A DNA stretch of 64,000 nt from an uncultured Eubacteriales bacterium (GCA_900542005.1 UQLW01000005.1:45579-109578); one strand, 5' to 3'; numbered from the stretch's first letter, positions 49,692-58,939 are shown. Program-made: numbers and translations. The notes: generated by a model from the sequence alone, not told the origin.

Positions 49692-51290
49692 ATGATCCAG
49701 TTTGATGAGCTGCCCGAGTCTGAAGGCCAATACCGGGCAGTACAGGTGGCGGCTGGTGGACAGCAGGTTTATCCGGCCTATGCCCGGGTATCGGCTATGC
49801 CCTATAATACGGTATGGCCTGGAAGGCAACGGCCGCTGGAGCAGACAGAGGACGCGGGGTTTGTATTGATGCAGGCGGACGAACCCTTTGAAATGACAGT
49901 AACCTACGATCATGTAGTCGAGGAAGTCATCGTCCGCCCTTTGTCGAAAGCAATCCCTGTTCAATGCCAGGGGTCTGTGGCCCGCTTTACCCTGCCGGGC
50001 CCAGGGCAGTATTCTGTGGAGGCGGACGGCCCCCATCATGCGTTGGCGGTGTTTGTCAATCCTCCGGGCCAGTTCGGCGTCGATCTGGATGATCCTTCGG
50101 TCCTCTACTATGGCCCGGGTGTGCATCATGCCGGACAGATCACGCTGAAAAGCGAACAAACGCTATATCTGGAGGCTGGAGCTGTTGTGTATGGCAGCGT
50201 GACTGCTATCGGCGCGCAGCATGTGACAATTGCGGGCCACGGGATCCTGGATGGCAGCCTTGAGACGCGGGAAAGTGAAGACTATCTATACCCTGTGGCC
50301 ACTGCCGGGCCCGGCGGCAGTATGGATGACGGTCAGGCTCATGTGGCATATCTGCATCCGGTTTCGCAGGAGTGTTTACCAGAAGACGCAGCGGGTATGC
50401 AGGCGCACCTGAAGGCGCAGCGTGTGCTTCATGGCTGCATTCGCTTTTACCATTGCCGGGATATTCGCGTTCTGGGCGTTACCCTGCGGGATTCAGCCAG
50501 CTTTGCGCTCATACCGGCGAACTGCGTGGGAATCCACATCGCTTATGTCAAGACGATCGGCATGTGGCGGTATAATGCGGACGGCATCGATCTGATCAAC
50601 TCATCCGACGCGCTGATCGAGGATTGCTATCTGCGTAACTTTGATGATTGCATGGTACTCAAGGGCGTGAAGGGCTTTGACCGGCGCAATGTGGCGCGCA
50701 TTGCTATGCGGCGGCTTACGGTCTGGTGCGATTGGGGCCGCGCCCTGGAGATTGGCGCTGAAACCTGTGCTGACGCCTATCATGATATTTTGTTTGAGGA
50801 TTGCGACCTTATCCATGGCGCGCACATGATGATGGATATACAAAACGGCGACCGGGCCCGGGTGCATGACGTAATCTTCCGGAATATCCGATGTGAATTC
50901 TCCAGCGAGGATATGCCTTGCGTATACCAGAGCGATATGGATGAGCCCTATGAACAGGCGGCCGCCCGCGTAATTCCTGCGACCAGCACAAAGGGCTTCG
51001 ACCCCGAGCATATGGAATACGGCCTGCTCATGAAAATCCACAACTATTGCGGCGTATTCTCCAAGGATGGAAAAATGGGTGGCGTAAAGGGCGTCCGGTT
51101 TGAGCAAATTCAGGTATATCTTCAAAAGGATGCGCCTATGCCCCTGTCCCGCTTTGAGGGCGTTGATCCGGAACACATGACGGAGGATGTGAAGATTATC
51201 AATCTCAAGGTCAACGGGAGAAGGTTGACCAGCCTGGAGGAAGCAGGCGTTACCTGTACTGCCCATACCCGGAATATTACAATCCAGTAG
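49692..51290 (+). CDS. glycoside hydrolase family 28 protein (532 aa), no signal peptide
   Basis: A right-handed parallel beta-helix enzyme related to polygalacturonases. An N-terminal beta domain (about 1-120) precedes the helix. The catalytic region has YNADGIDLINSSDALIEDCYLRNFDDCMVLKG, supplying the NxDG and DD aspartates; the GHG histidine motif of classical polygalacturonases is not seen, its place being taken by DWGRALEIGAET. This variation fits rhamnogalacturonan- or exo-type GH28 members. There is no export signal, so it should act on short, imported uronic-acid oligomers. It is cotranscribed with the UxuB-like dehydrogenase and closed by a strong terminator. Confidence 0.88.
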   Translation: MIQFDELPESEGQYRAVQVAAGGQQVYPAYARVSAMPYNTVWPGRQRPLEQTEDAGFVLMQADEPFEMTVTYDHVVEEVIVRPLSKAIPVQCQGSVARFTLPGPGQYSVEADGPHHALAVFVNPPGQFGVDLDDPSVLYYGPGVHHAGQITLKSEQTLYLEAGAVVYGSVTAIGAQHVTIAGHGILDGSLETRESEDYLYPVATAGPGGSMDDGQAHVAYLHPVSQECLPEDAAGMQAHLKAQRVLHGCIRFYHCRDIRVLGVTLRDSASFALIPANCVGIHIAYVKTIGMWRYNADGIDLINSSDALIEDCYLRNFDDCMVLKGVKGFDRRNVARIAMRRLTVWCDWGRALEIGAETCADAYHDILFEDCDLIHGAHMMMDIQNGDRARVHDVIFRNIRCEFSSEDMPCVYQSDMDEPYEQAAARVIPATSTKGFDPEHMEYGLLMKIHNYCGVFSKDGKMGGVKGVRFEQIQVYLQKDAPMPLSRFEGVDPEHMTEDVKIINLKVNGRRLTSLEEAGVTCTAHTRNITIQ

Positions 51291-51309
51291 CGAGCTGTCA
51301 TCCCTCTTT

Positions 51310-51342
51310 GCCCCGCGCCCGGTTCGGCGCGGGGCGTTTTTC
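51310..51342 (+). terminator. terminator after the GH28 gene
   Basis: GCCCCGCGCC pairs perfectly with GGCGCGGGGC, followed by GTTTTTC. Confidence 0.9.
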
Positions 51343-51454
51343 TTAAAAAATGGGGCAAAATAACAGACGTGACAAAGGCCGCGCAAAATGATACAATAAA
51401 CAATACGGATAAAGGGGGAAGCCTTTTCCATAGCGCAGGAAAGGATGTGTTGGT

Positions 51455-52708
51455 TTGACCCGTATCCCTGAAAAAGCCTGGATCAGATATGCAGCCCCGC
51501 TTATTATAGCGATACTGACCTGCATCGGCGTGATTGTGCCGCCGGTGTTGTTGTTATGCGTCTATTTAAGCGTTTATTATGACGCGCGTCTTGGGGGCTG
51601 GGCGCAGACTGTTGTTATGGGTGTGGTGCTGGCTCTGGTCGGGGGCTGGATATGGGGCGCCGTAGGGTTCTGCCTGTGGTTGATATGCATCATTCCGGCG
51701 GTTGCCGCCCTGCTATTCTTTAAGAAGCGTGCGTGCTTTGCAGACGGGCTGGTTTACAGCTTTGCCGCGGGTTTCGTTGCGCTGGCGCTTTCCCTGCTTC
51801 TGCTTTACCTGTTTTACCGGCAGGATCCTTTGACCGTATTGCTGTCAGCCATCGAGCGGCTATTCCGGCAGCAGGGTGCAGGCAGCGCGCTGGTTACCAT
51901 GGCGGCCGCCCAGCAGGCGCTGTTGGAGTGGTCGATGGATGCTGCTGCAATGGATTTAGCATCGTTTAACCGGTTGATGATGGAAATCATCTCCCTGCCT
52001 ATTGATCAATTTGTTGCCCGTGTGATGCCCACCTATGAAGGGATCATACGGCTCTATGCGCCAACAGCCGTGATCATCCTGACGGCCCTGGCCGGTACGA
52101 TGGCGTGGATTTTGCCCGGATTCGCACTGAAGAACCGCTTTTATAGTCAAAAACAGCTGGATCGCTGCATTGTGCCGGCCTCGTTGCCGCCGTCCTTTAT
52201 CCGCTGGTCGTTGCCGCGTTCCCTGCTGCTGGGCTGTATGCTGGTTATGATTATCGCCTTCTTTACGCAGACAACCAGCAATACGGTATTGGCTTCCGGC
52301 ATCAACGCGCTGTATTGGATTGCGCAGGCGCTTTTGATGATTCAGGGGTTAGCCTTCGCCGCCTTCTGGCTGCGCTCTAAGAGCGTACCTTTAGGGGCGA
52401 GGGTGGCGCTTCTTCTTATTGGCGCGGCGCTGTTGGACACCGCCTTCATGCTGCTGGGTATTGCGGACACATCCTTCCAATTCCGCAGGATGTTTCTGAT
52501 GCGAGGCCATACGGCGCAAATGCAGGCGTTGATAAACCGCTATAAGGATGACCCCAGAGAGCTGGATATCCATGTTCGGGCCTTTGTGGCAAAGCTTGAA
52601 CGGGAGCAGGAGGAAGAAGCCTGTATGGAGCGTACGCCGCGCAAAGAGCCGGCTGAAAAGCCCGGACGGGGTACAGGGGATTCATCCGATCCGGAAGATC
52701 ATGTATAA
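51455..52708 (+). CDS. DUF2232 (YybS-like) membrane protein (417 aa)
   Basis: An integral membrane protein with about eight helices of the YybS/DUF2232 family, found next to rplI in many Firmicutes. It has N-terminal helices (about 12-130), a helical loop, more helices (about 205-345) and a hydrophilic basic-acidic tail. Function is unknown; the S-component-like architecture hints at transport. It starts with TTG at 51455 after AGGAAAGGATG. The cyclic-di-AMP phosphodiesterase gene often present between yybS and rplI is absent here; rplI follows after 34 bp. Confidence 0.8.
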   Translation: MTRIPEKAWIRYAAPLIIAILTCIGVIVPPVLLLCVYLSVYYDARLGGWAQTVVMGVVLALVGGWIWGAVGFCLWLICIIPAVAALLFFKKRACFADGLVYSFAAGFVALALSLLLLYLFYRQDPLTVLLSAIERLFRQQGAGSALVTMAAAQQALLEWSMDAAAMDLASFNRLMMEIISLPIDQFVARVMPTYEGIIRLYAPTAVIILTALAGTMAWILPGFALKNRFYSQKQLDRCIVPASLPPSFIRWSLPRSLLLGCMLVMIIAFFTQTTSNTVLASGINALYWIAQALLMIQGLAFAAFWLRSKSVPLGARVALLLIGAALLDTAFMLLGIADTSFQFRRMFLMRGHTAQMQALINRYKDDPRELDIHVRAFVAKLEREQEEEACMERTPRKEPAEKPGRGTGDSSDPEDHV

Positions 52709-52742
52709 CATCATATCGCACTGGACAGAGGAGGAGTATACC

Positions 52743-53192
52743 ATGAAAGTGATTTTGAACGCTGATGTAAAGGGCACAGGGAAAAAAGGTGAAATTGTCA
52801 ATGTATCCGATGGATATGCCCGAAACTTCCTGTTCCCGAGGAAGCTGGCGACAGAGGCGACCAGCGCCAATATTACCGCCCAGGAGAACAAGATCAAGGC
52901 GCAGCAGCATAAGAAGCAGCAGGAGGAAGAGGAGGCCCGGGTTCTGGCGGCGCAGGTGAAGCAGCTGGAGGTAACGGTGGCTATTCGCGTTGGCGAAGGC
53001 GGGAAGGTATTTGGATCGGTCAATACGCAGCAAATTGCCGACGCGCTGAAGGCACAGCATGGCCTGGAGATGGATAAAAAGAAAATTGTCATCAAGGATA
53101 CCATCAAGGAGCTGGGAGTCCACACCGTGCAGCTAAAGCTATATGCCAATATTGCTGCTGAGTTAAAGGTCAATATCGTCGCTGGAGAGTAG
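52743..53192 (+). CDS. rplI: 50S ribosomal protein L9 (149 aa)
   Basis: Ribosomal protein of the large subunit stalk-base region. The N-domain signature KVILNADVKGTGKKGEIVNVSDGYARNFLFPRKLA is nearly canonical, followed by the long connecting helix (ENKIKAQQHKKQQEEEEARVLA) and the C-domain with GKVFGSVNTQQIADAL. The length of 149 is normal. The start at 52743 follows GAGGAGGAGTATACC; the longer frame from 52548 is inside the upstream gene. It is tightly linked to dnaB, one base apart. Confidence 0.97.
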   Translation: MKVILNADVKGTGKKGEIVNVSDGYARNFLFPRKLATEATSANITAQENKIKAQQHKKQQEEEEARVLAAQVKQLEVTVAIRVGEGGKVFGSVNTQQIADALKAQHGLEMDKKKIVIKDTIKELGVHTVQLKLYANIAAELKVNIVAGE

Positions 53193-53193
53193 A

Positions 53194-54585
53194 ATGAGCC
53201 AGGAACAGATCGGGGCGGCCAGGGTTATGCCCAATAGCCCCAATGCGGAGAAATCCGTCCTGGGCGCTATGATGATTTCACCGGACGCGGTAGCCGCAGC
53301 CATCGAGGTGTTAACGGCAGAGGATTTCTATTTTGAGATCCATAAGCGGATCTATGAGGCCATGGTAACGCTTTCGCGCTCAGCCCAGCCGGTGGACTTT
53401 GTTACCCTGACAGATCAGCTGGAAAAGGACGGCAACCTGGAAGCGCTGGGCGGCTATGAATATATTACCGAGCTGAACCGCTTCGTGCCGACCGCTGCGC
53501 ATATTGACGACTATATACGGATCGTTTCAGGAAAAAGCCTGCTGCGCCGGTTAATATCGGCCTGTGCCAAGATTACGGAGGATGCATTTTCCGGGCAAGA
53601 AGTTTTTGATGTCCTCCATAATGCCGAACGGGCGATCTTTACGATTTCACAGAACAAGCAAAAGCAGAGCTTTGTATCCATCCAGGAGGCCGTAAACAAA
53701 ACGTTGGATAAGGTCGACCTCCTGATGCGGGATCCCGATGCCCTGGCGGGGCTGCGTACGGGATTTAACGCCCTGGACAACTGGCTGGGCGGCTTACGCA
53801 GCAATGAACTGATCCTGCTGGCTGCCCGGCCATCTATGGGCAAATCAGCCTTCGTACTGAATATCGCCGAGCAGGTGCCTCGAAATAATCCCAATGCCAC
53901 CGTAGCGATTTTCTCCCTGGAGATGCCCTATGAGGATATTGCGGCCCGTATGCTTTCTTCGATAGGCTATATTCCTCTCCAGAATCTGCGCACAGGACGG
54001 ATTCAACAGGACCAGGAAATGGACCGGTTGATCCGGGCGGCGGGTACACTCAGCGATACTTCGATTTATATCGATGACACTTCGTCCATTACGGTGATGG
54101 AGATGCGCTCCAAATGCCGCAGGCTGAAAATGGAGCGAGGACTTTCGCTCGTCATTATCGATTATTTGCAGCTTATTTCCGGCGCTGGCGGAGGAAAAAC
54201 GCCGGAAAGCCACCAGCAGGAGGTGGCGGAGATGACGCGGGCTCTGAAGATTATGGCCCGCGAACTGGAAGTGCCCATCATCCTGCTTTCTCAGCTCTCC
54301 CGTGGTCCTGACCGGCGGGATCCGCCCAAGCCGATCCTTTCGGATCTGCGTGATTCTGGCGCTATTGAGCAGGATGCGGACGTTGTTATTTTCCTTTACC
54401 GGGACGCCTACTATGCCAATATGAAAAAGGATGTTGATCCGGCGACGATTACCAATGAAGCGGAAATTATTATCGCCAAGAACCGGAATGGCCCGACCGG
54501 TACGGTAAAGATGATGTGGGACAGCGCCAACGCCTCCTACCGTGATCTGGATGCGCCGCTTGGCGCCTCAAGAGTTCAGCAGTGA
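53194..54585 (+). CDS. dnaB: replicative DNA helicase DnaB (463 aa)
   Basis: Hexameric ATPase that unwinds DNA at the replication fork (called DnaC in Bacillus). The N-terminal helical domain (about 10-115; PNAEKSVLGAMMISPDAV) is followed by the RecA-like domain: Walker A in AARPSMGKSAFVL, SLEMPYEDIAARML, and Walker B in VIIDYLQLI, then LSQLSRGPDRR and LRDSGAIEQDADVVIFLYRD. There is no intein. It starts one base after rplI, in the standard rplI-dnaB arrangement. Confidence 0.97.
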   Translation: MSQEQIGAARVMPNSPNAEKSVLGAMMISPDAVAAAIEVLTAEDFYFEIHKRIYEAMVTLSRSAQPVDFVTLTDQLEKDGNLEALGGYEYITELNRFVPTAAHIDDYIRIVSGKSLLRRLISACAKITEDAFSGQEVFDVLHNAERAIFTISQNKQKQSFVSIQEAVNKTLDKVDLLMRDPDALAGLRTGFNALDNWLGGLRSNELILLAARPSMGKSAFVLNIAEQVPRNNPNATVAIFSLEMPYEDIAARMLSSIGYIPLQNLRTGRIQQDQEMDRLIRAAGTLSDTSIYIDDTSSITVMEMRSKCRRLKMERGLSLVIIDYLQLISGAGGGKTPESHQQEVAEMTRALKIMARELEVPIILLSQLSRGPDRRDPPKPILSDLRDSGAIEQDADVVIFLYRDAYYANMKKDVDPATITNEAEIIIAKNRNGPTGTVKMMWDSANASYRDLDAPLGASRVQQ

Positions 54586-54605
54586 CATACTAACTAATTT
54601 TGCAG

Positions 54606-54643
54606 AAAGAAGCACCTCCATATGAGGAGGCGCTTCTTTTTTT
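54606..54643 (+). terminator. terminator after dnaB
   Basis: AAAGAAGC-CCTCC pairs with GGAGG-GCTTCTTT around a short loop (one mismatch), then TTTTTTT. Confidence 0.9.
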
Positions 54644-54946
54644 GACGCCCCCCATAAGAAACAGAGCAAGCGTTCATAGAAAATTCATATTTATTATGTA
54701 TTGACTACTGACTAAAGGATTGTCTGTATTTGTGCTAACTTATCATTTCTTGCCCAAAGCAAGTATTATATCCGTACATTACAAAATTGAAACCGATTGA
54801 ACATTCGATTTTACAGAAAATGTGTAAAATCAGTCAGTTTTGCATAAAAAAATTCCTTCCAATTTGGCATATCATTTGATACAATAAAACCAATGATACA
54901 CGTTTACCGTATTTTGCGGTGAAAGCAAATAAGGGGGAACAAAGTC
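54644..54946 (+). promoter_or_regulatory. AT-rich regulatory region ahead of the EF-G-like gene
   Basis: Three hundred bases without a gene, clearly richer in A and T than the surroundings. A TACAAT -10 (54880-54885) lies 60 bp before the start. An 8-bp inverted repeat ATTTTACA/TGTAAAAT (54808-54815 and 54823-54830) could be an operator. A second possible promoter starts at TTGACT (about 54700). I see no riboswitch or RNA gene that I can name. Confidence 0.5.
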
Positions 54947-57034
54947 ATGAGAGAGTATAAAGCCAATGAGATTCGTAACATTGCTATGCTTGGCCATGGT
55001 GGCAAGGGTAAAACGTCGCTGACCGAAGCGATGATTTTTAATGCCGGGGCTACCGACCGCATGGGGCGTACGACGGATGGCACCTGCGTTACAGACTATG
55101 ACCCTGAAGAGATTAAGCGTGGCATTTCCATCTCATTGGCATTGGCTTCCATTGAATGGAGAGATGTAAAGATCAATATCCTGGATGTCCCAGGTTACTT
55201 TGACATGGTGGGCGAAATGTCCAGTGCGCTGCGGGTGGTCGAGGGGGCTGTGATCGTGCTGAACGCTTCCTCCGGCTGGACGGTTGGCGCAGATAAAGCA
55301 TGGGATGCCTGCGAGGCAAACGGGGTAGCGAAGCTGATTTATATCAGCCAGCTGGATCGTGAGCATGCGAATTTTATTAAGACCCTGGAACAGATCAAAG
55401 CCAAGCATGATACGAAGGTCGCGCCGATCCAGCTGCCGATTATGGACGGCGGCTTTAAGGGATATGTAGATGTACTGAAAAACGTAGCCTATTTGTTTGA
55501 GGGAAAGGGCCTGAAGGAATGCCCGGTACCCGGCGATCTGACGGATCAGCTGGAAGAGATTCGCGCAGGGCTGATGGAGTCGGCTGCTTCGGCCAGCGAC
55601 GAACTCATGGAGAAATATTTCGATGCGGGCGAATTGACCCATGAGGAAATTATCGAGGGCCTGCGCATTGGTATCCGAAGCGGCGAAATCGCGCCGATCC
55701 TTTGCGGATCAGCTGTGGAAAACAAGAATATCGTGCCCCTGCTGGATACCATCGTAGAGAATATGCCCACCGCAGCCCAGGCCAAGCCTGTGGAAGCACA
55801 GGACCTGAAGACCGGGGAACGCGTCAGCCTGGCTGTTAGCGAGGAAGGACACCTGGCCGCCTTTGTATTCAAGACCATCTCGGATAATTTCGTGGGGAAG
55901 ATTTCCATGGTTAAGGTAGTTTCGGGCATCCTGACGGCGGATAAAGCCAGTACGGTGAACGCAACGACTGGCAAGCCTGAGAAGCCGAACAATATTTCTA
56001 CCATGCTGGGCAAGAAACAAATTCCGCTTCCTGTACTGCATGCCGGCGATATCGGCACCATGACTAAGCTGGTAGGCACCAACACCTCGGATACGCTTAC
56101 CTCCAGCAACCATGGTTATCGTTTTGATCCGATTGTGTTTCCGGAGCCCTGCATCAGCTTTGCTGTGGCCGCCGAGAAGCAGGGCGAGGAGGATAAGGTA
56201 TTCTCCGGGCTCGCCCGCTTGCAGGAGGAGGATCCCTCCTTCCATGTGGGCAAATCCCCAATGACGGGCGAAACGCTCATTTCTGGACAGGGTGAGCTGC
56301 AGCTGGATGTGATCATCAACAAGCTTCAAAGCAAATTCAACGCAAAGGCTGTATTGAGCGACCCGAAAATCCCCTACCGTGAGACGATCCGTAAGGCAGT
56401 CAAGGTGCAGGGACGGCATAAGAAGCAATCGGGCGGCCATGGCCAGTTCGGTGATATTTGGGTTGAATTTGAGCCCATCATAGGCTCAGATACCACCTTT
56501 GAATTCGTAGATAAAGTGGTGGGCGGCTCCGTTCCCCGGCAGTATATCCCGGCGGTGGAAAAGGGATTGCGTGATTGCATCCAAAAGGGCGTGTTGGCGG
56601 GCTATCCTGTGGTCAATCTGAGAGCCTCTTTGGTGGATGGCTCCTATCATCCGGTGGATTCGTCGGAAATGGCCTTTAAGACAGCGGCAAGCTTGGCGTT
56701 TAAGAAGGGGTGCGCAGAGGCGAGCCCAGTGCTGCTGGAGCCCATCTGCACCGTACAGGTACTGGTGCCGGAAGAAAATATGGGCGACATTATCGGCGAT
56801 CTGAACCGCCGCCGCGGGCGGATTCAGGGAATGAATCCCATGGGTGACGGCATGCAGGAGGTGGTTGCAGAGGCGCCGATGGGCGAAATGTTCAAATACG
56901 CGACGGATCTTCGATCCATGACGCAGGCACGCGGCTCCTTCACCATGAAGTTTGAGCGGTATGAGGAAATGCCTGCCAATATGGCGCAAAAAGTCATTGA
57001 ACAGGCGAAAAAGGACATGGTGGACGACGAGTAA
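54947..57034 (+). CDS. elongation factor G paralogue (EF-G-like GTPase, 695 aa)
   Basis: A five-domain translation GTPase related to, but distinct from, canonical EF-G. The P-loop is GHGGKGKTS (residues 16-24) and YDPEEIKRGISIS is the effector region. The G3 box reads DVPGYFD, with Tyr84 where EF-G has the catalytic His; PGY is, as I recall, usual for this EF-G-like group. G4 reads SQLD (134-137) in place of NKxD, which is odd and may weaken guanine recognition. Later domains are intact (VLHAGDIGTMTKL, GGHGQFGDIWVEFEP, GMNPMGDGMQEVVAEAPMGEM). A role in ribosome recycling, rescue or stress is possible. The start follows AAGGGGGAACAAAGTC. Confidence 0.9.
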   Translation: MREYKANEIRNIAMLGHGGKGKTSLTEAMIFNAGATDRMGRTTDGTCVTDYDPEEIKRGISISLALASIEWRDVKINILDVPGYFDMVGEMSSALRVVEGAVIVLNASSGWTVGADKAWDACEANGVAKLIYISQLDREHANFIKTLEQIKAKHDTKVAPIQLPIMDGGFKGYVDVLKNVAYLFEGKGLKECPVPGDLTDQLEEIRAGLMESAASASDELMEKYFDAGELTHEEIIEGLRIGIRSGEIAPILCGSAVENKNIVPLLDTIVENMPTAAQAKPVEAQDLKTGERVSLAVSEEGHLAAFVFKTISDNFVGKISMVKVVSGILTADKASTVNATTGKPEKPNNISTMLGKKQIPLPVLHAGDIGTMTKLVGTNTSDTLTSSNHGYRFDPIVFPEPCISFAVAAEKQGEEDKVFSGLARLQEEDPSFHVGKSPMTGETLISGQGELQLDVIINKLQSKFNAKAVLSDPKIPYRETIRKAVKVQGRHKKQSGGHGQFGDIWVEFEPIIGSDTTFEFVDKVVGGSVPRQYIPAVEKGLRDCIQKGVLAGYPVVNLRASLVDGSYHPVDSSEMAFKTAASLAFKKGCAEASPVLLEPICTVQVLVPEENMGDIIGDLNRRRGRIQGMNPMGDGMQEVVAEAPMGEMFKYATDLRSMTQARGSFTMKFERYEEMPANMAQKVIEQAKKDMVDDE

Positions 57035-57043
57035 ATATGGTAT

Positions 57044-57088
57044 GATAAGAGAAAGCTGTTTCATACAGCTTTTTCTTATCTTTTTTAT
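57044..57088 (+). terminator. terminator after the EF-G-like gene
   Basis: A long stem (GATAAGA-AAAGCTGT with ACAGCTTT-CTTATC) is followed by TTTTTTATT. Confidence 0.88.
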
Positions 57089-57121
57089 TCGGCAGGGCGC
57101 TGCCGGAAGGAGTATGATACT

Positions 57122-58912
57122 TTGATAAACGGGAATATACAGGGTATTCGCGATGCACAGCTGGACGAGCTGGAAAAGCTCTATGACGCAGATATGGAGC
57201 TGCTGCGCCATGAGATTATCTCGGAGCCGGTCATGCGGGTGCTGGCAGATATGACGGGACGGATCAACCGTGAAATATCCGTATATGTGGCGCGGGATGG
57301 CATGGTAATGGATGTATCAATTGGTTCCCATGACCGTGTCAGCCTGCCTGATCTGAAGGTGCGGCGAGGCGCGAGAAGATTGAGCGGTATCCGGTGCATC
57401 CATACACACCCCGATGGGAATCCCTATCTTTCCTCTGTGGATGAACGAACGTTGCGCCGCATGAAGTTTGACGCCATGGTTTCTGTGGGCTGCGCTGACG
57501 GACGGATCACCGGCGTCCATGTTGGTATGCTGACATCGCTGGATGAAAAGGGTGAGTATACCTTCCAAACGCTGGGGCCCTTTGCACCCGACCGTATCCC
57601 GCATGAGCGCTTATTGGATGATATCCGCTTTTATGAGGAGGCAATCAGCCGGTCAGCCCAGGTGCTGGCAGGGCAGGCCCAAGCGGAAGAGCGGGCAATC
57701 CTGCTGGCTGTTGATTTGGATGGAAGGGGACAGGCGTCTATCGAAGAGCTTGCCCGGTTAGCCGATACGGCTGGGGCCAGCGTGCTGCACATGGAGCTGC
57801 AAAAGCGTCCGGCCTTTGACAGCGCCACCTATGTGGGGAAGGGTAAGCTGCAGGAGTTGGCGCTGCTGCGTCAAAGCTTGGACGCCAATCTCATCATATG
57901 TGATGATGAGATCACCGGCGCCCAGGCACGCCGGCTGGAGCAGGAGATTGGCTGTAGGGTGATCGATCGCACCCAGTTGATCCTGGACATCTTTGCCCGC
58001 CGGGCAACCACCCACGAAGGCAAACTGCAGGTCGAGCTTGCCCAGTATAAATACCTGCTGCCCAGACTGGCCGGCCAGGGCAGCGCGATGTCGCGGCTGG
58101 GCGGCGGTATCGGAACCCGCGGACCGGGCGAATCAAAGCTGGAAACAGACCGCAGATACATCCGCCGCAGGATCCGTGATCTGGAAAATGAGGTGGATGA
58201 GCTGGAGAAACACCGTCAGGTAATGAGGCGCAGCCGCCGCAGGAATCAGATTCCCGTCATTGCGCTGGTCGGATATACAAACTCCGGCAAAAGTACGCTG
58301 CTCAATACCCTATCGGGCGCGCAGGATGCCTTTGCGGAGGACAAGCTCTTTGCTACGCTGGATCCGCTTACCCGGCATATCCACCTTCCGGGTGGCACGG
58401 AGGCGCTGGTAGTGGATACGGTGGGCTTTATTCATAAGCTGCCGCATGACCTGGTGGATGCCTTCCATTCGACCCTGGAGGAAGCGTTATATGCCGATCT
58501 GTTGGTACATGTGGTCGATGCTTCAGCACCGGACTGCAGGGCGCAGTACGAGGTGGCTGAGCAGGTGCTGAATGCTCTGGGCGCTGGACACAAGAAAAAG
58601 CTGATTGCCTTTAACAAGATGGATCGTGATCCCGGCCAGGCACATTTCCTGCCGGACACATCTCCCTGGGTGGATATTTCTGCCTTGCATGATATTGGTT
58701 TAGGCGGCTTGAAGGAGCGGATGGAGCAGGAGCTGGCGGAACAGATCCAACCCATTGACTTGCTTATTCCCTATGACAAGGGGAAGTTGCTGGGGGAGCT
58801 GCACGATACCTGTAAGGTGCTGGAGCAGCGTTATGAAGAAGACGGTATCCATATCCGGGCAGTGCTTTCCCAGGAAATGGCCCAGGCTGTCAAGGGAAAG
58901 CTAAAGAAATAA
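57122..58912 (+). CDS. hflX: GTPase HflX with N-terminal JAMM-like domain (596 aa)
   Basis: A ribosome-associated GTPase that splits or rescues stalled ribosomes. Residues about 1-185 precede the usual HflX start and contain a JAMM-type metal motif: Glu51 (REISVYV), H94-T-H96, seven residues, then S104-S-V-D107. From about 190 the HflX N-domain follows (ILLAVDLDG, YVGKGKLQEL, RTQLILDIFARRATTHEGKLQVELAQYKYLLPRL, GGGIGTRGPGESKLE). The G domain has GYTNSGKST, DTVGF and NKMD. It starts with TTG at 57122 after GGAAGGAG. I recall the same long N-terminus in other clostridial HflX proteins, but not a described function for it. Confidence 0.92.
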   Translation: MINGNIQGIRDAQLDELEKLYDADMELLRHEIISEPVMRVLADMTGRINREISVYVARDGMVMDVSIGSHDRVSLPDLKVRRGARRLSGIRCIHTHPDGNPYLSSVDERTLRRMKFDAMVSVGCADGRITGVHVGMLTSLDEKGEYTFQTLGPFAPDRIPHERLLDDIRFYEEAISRSAQVLAGQAQAEERAILLAVDLDGRGQASIEELARLADTAGASVLHMELQKRPAFDSATYVGKGKLQELALLRQSLDANLIICDDEITGAQARRLEQEIGCRVIDRTQLILDIFARRATTHEGKLQVELAQYKYLLPRLAGQGSAMSRLGGGIGTRGPGESKLETDRRYIRRRIRDLENEVDELEKHRQVMRRSRRRNQIPVIALVGYTNSGKSTLLNTLSGAQDAFAEDKLFATLDPLTRHIHLPGGTEALVVDTVGFIHKLPHDLVDAFHSTLEEALYADLLVHVVDASAPDCRAQYEVAEQVLNALGAGHKKKLIAFNKMDRDPGQAHFLPDTSPWVDISALHDIGLGGLKERMEQELAEQIQPIDLLIPYDKGKLLGELHDTCKVLEQRYEEDGIHIRAVLSQEMAQAVKGKLKK

Positions 58913-58939
58913 AGCGGGATAATCCATAAATGAACGTAA

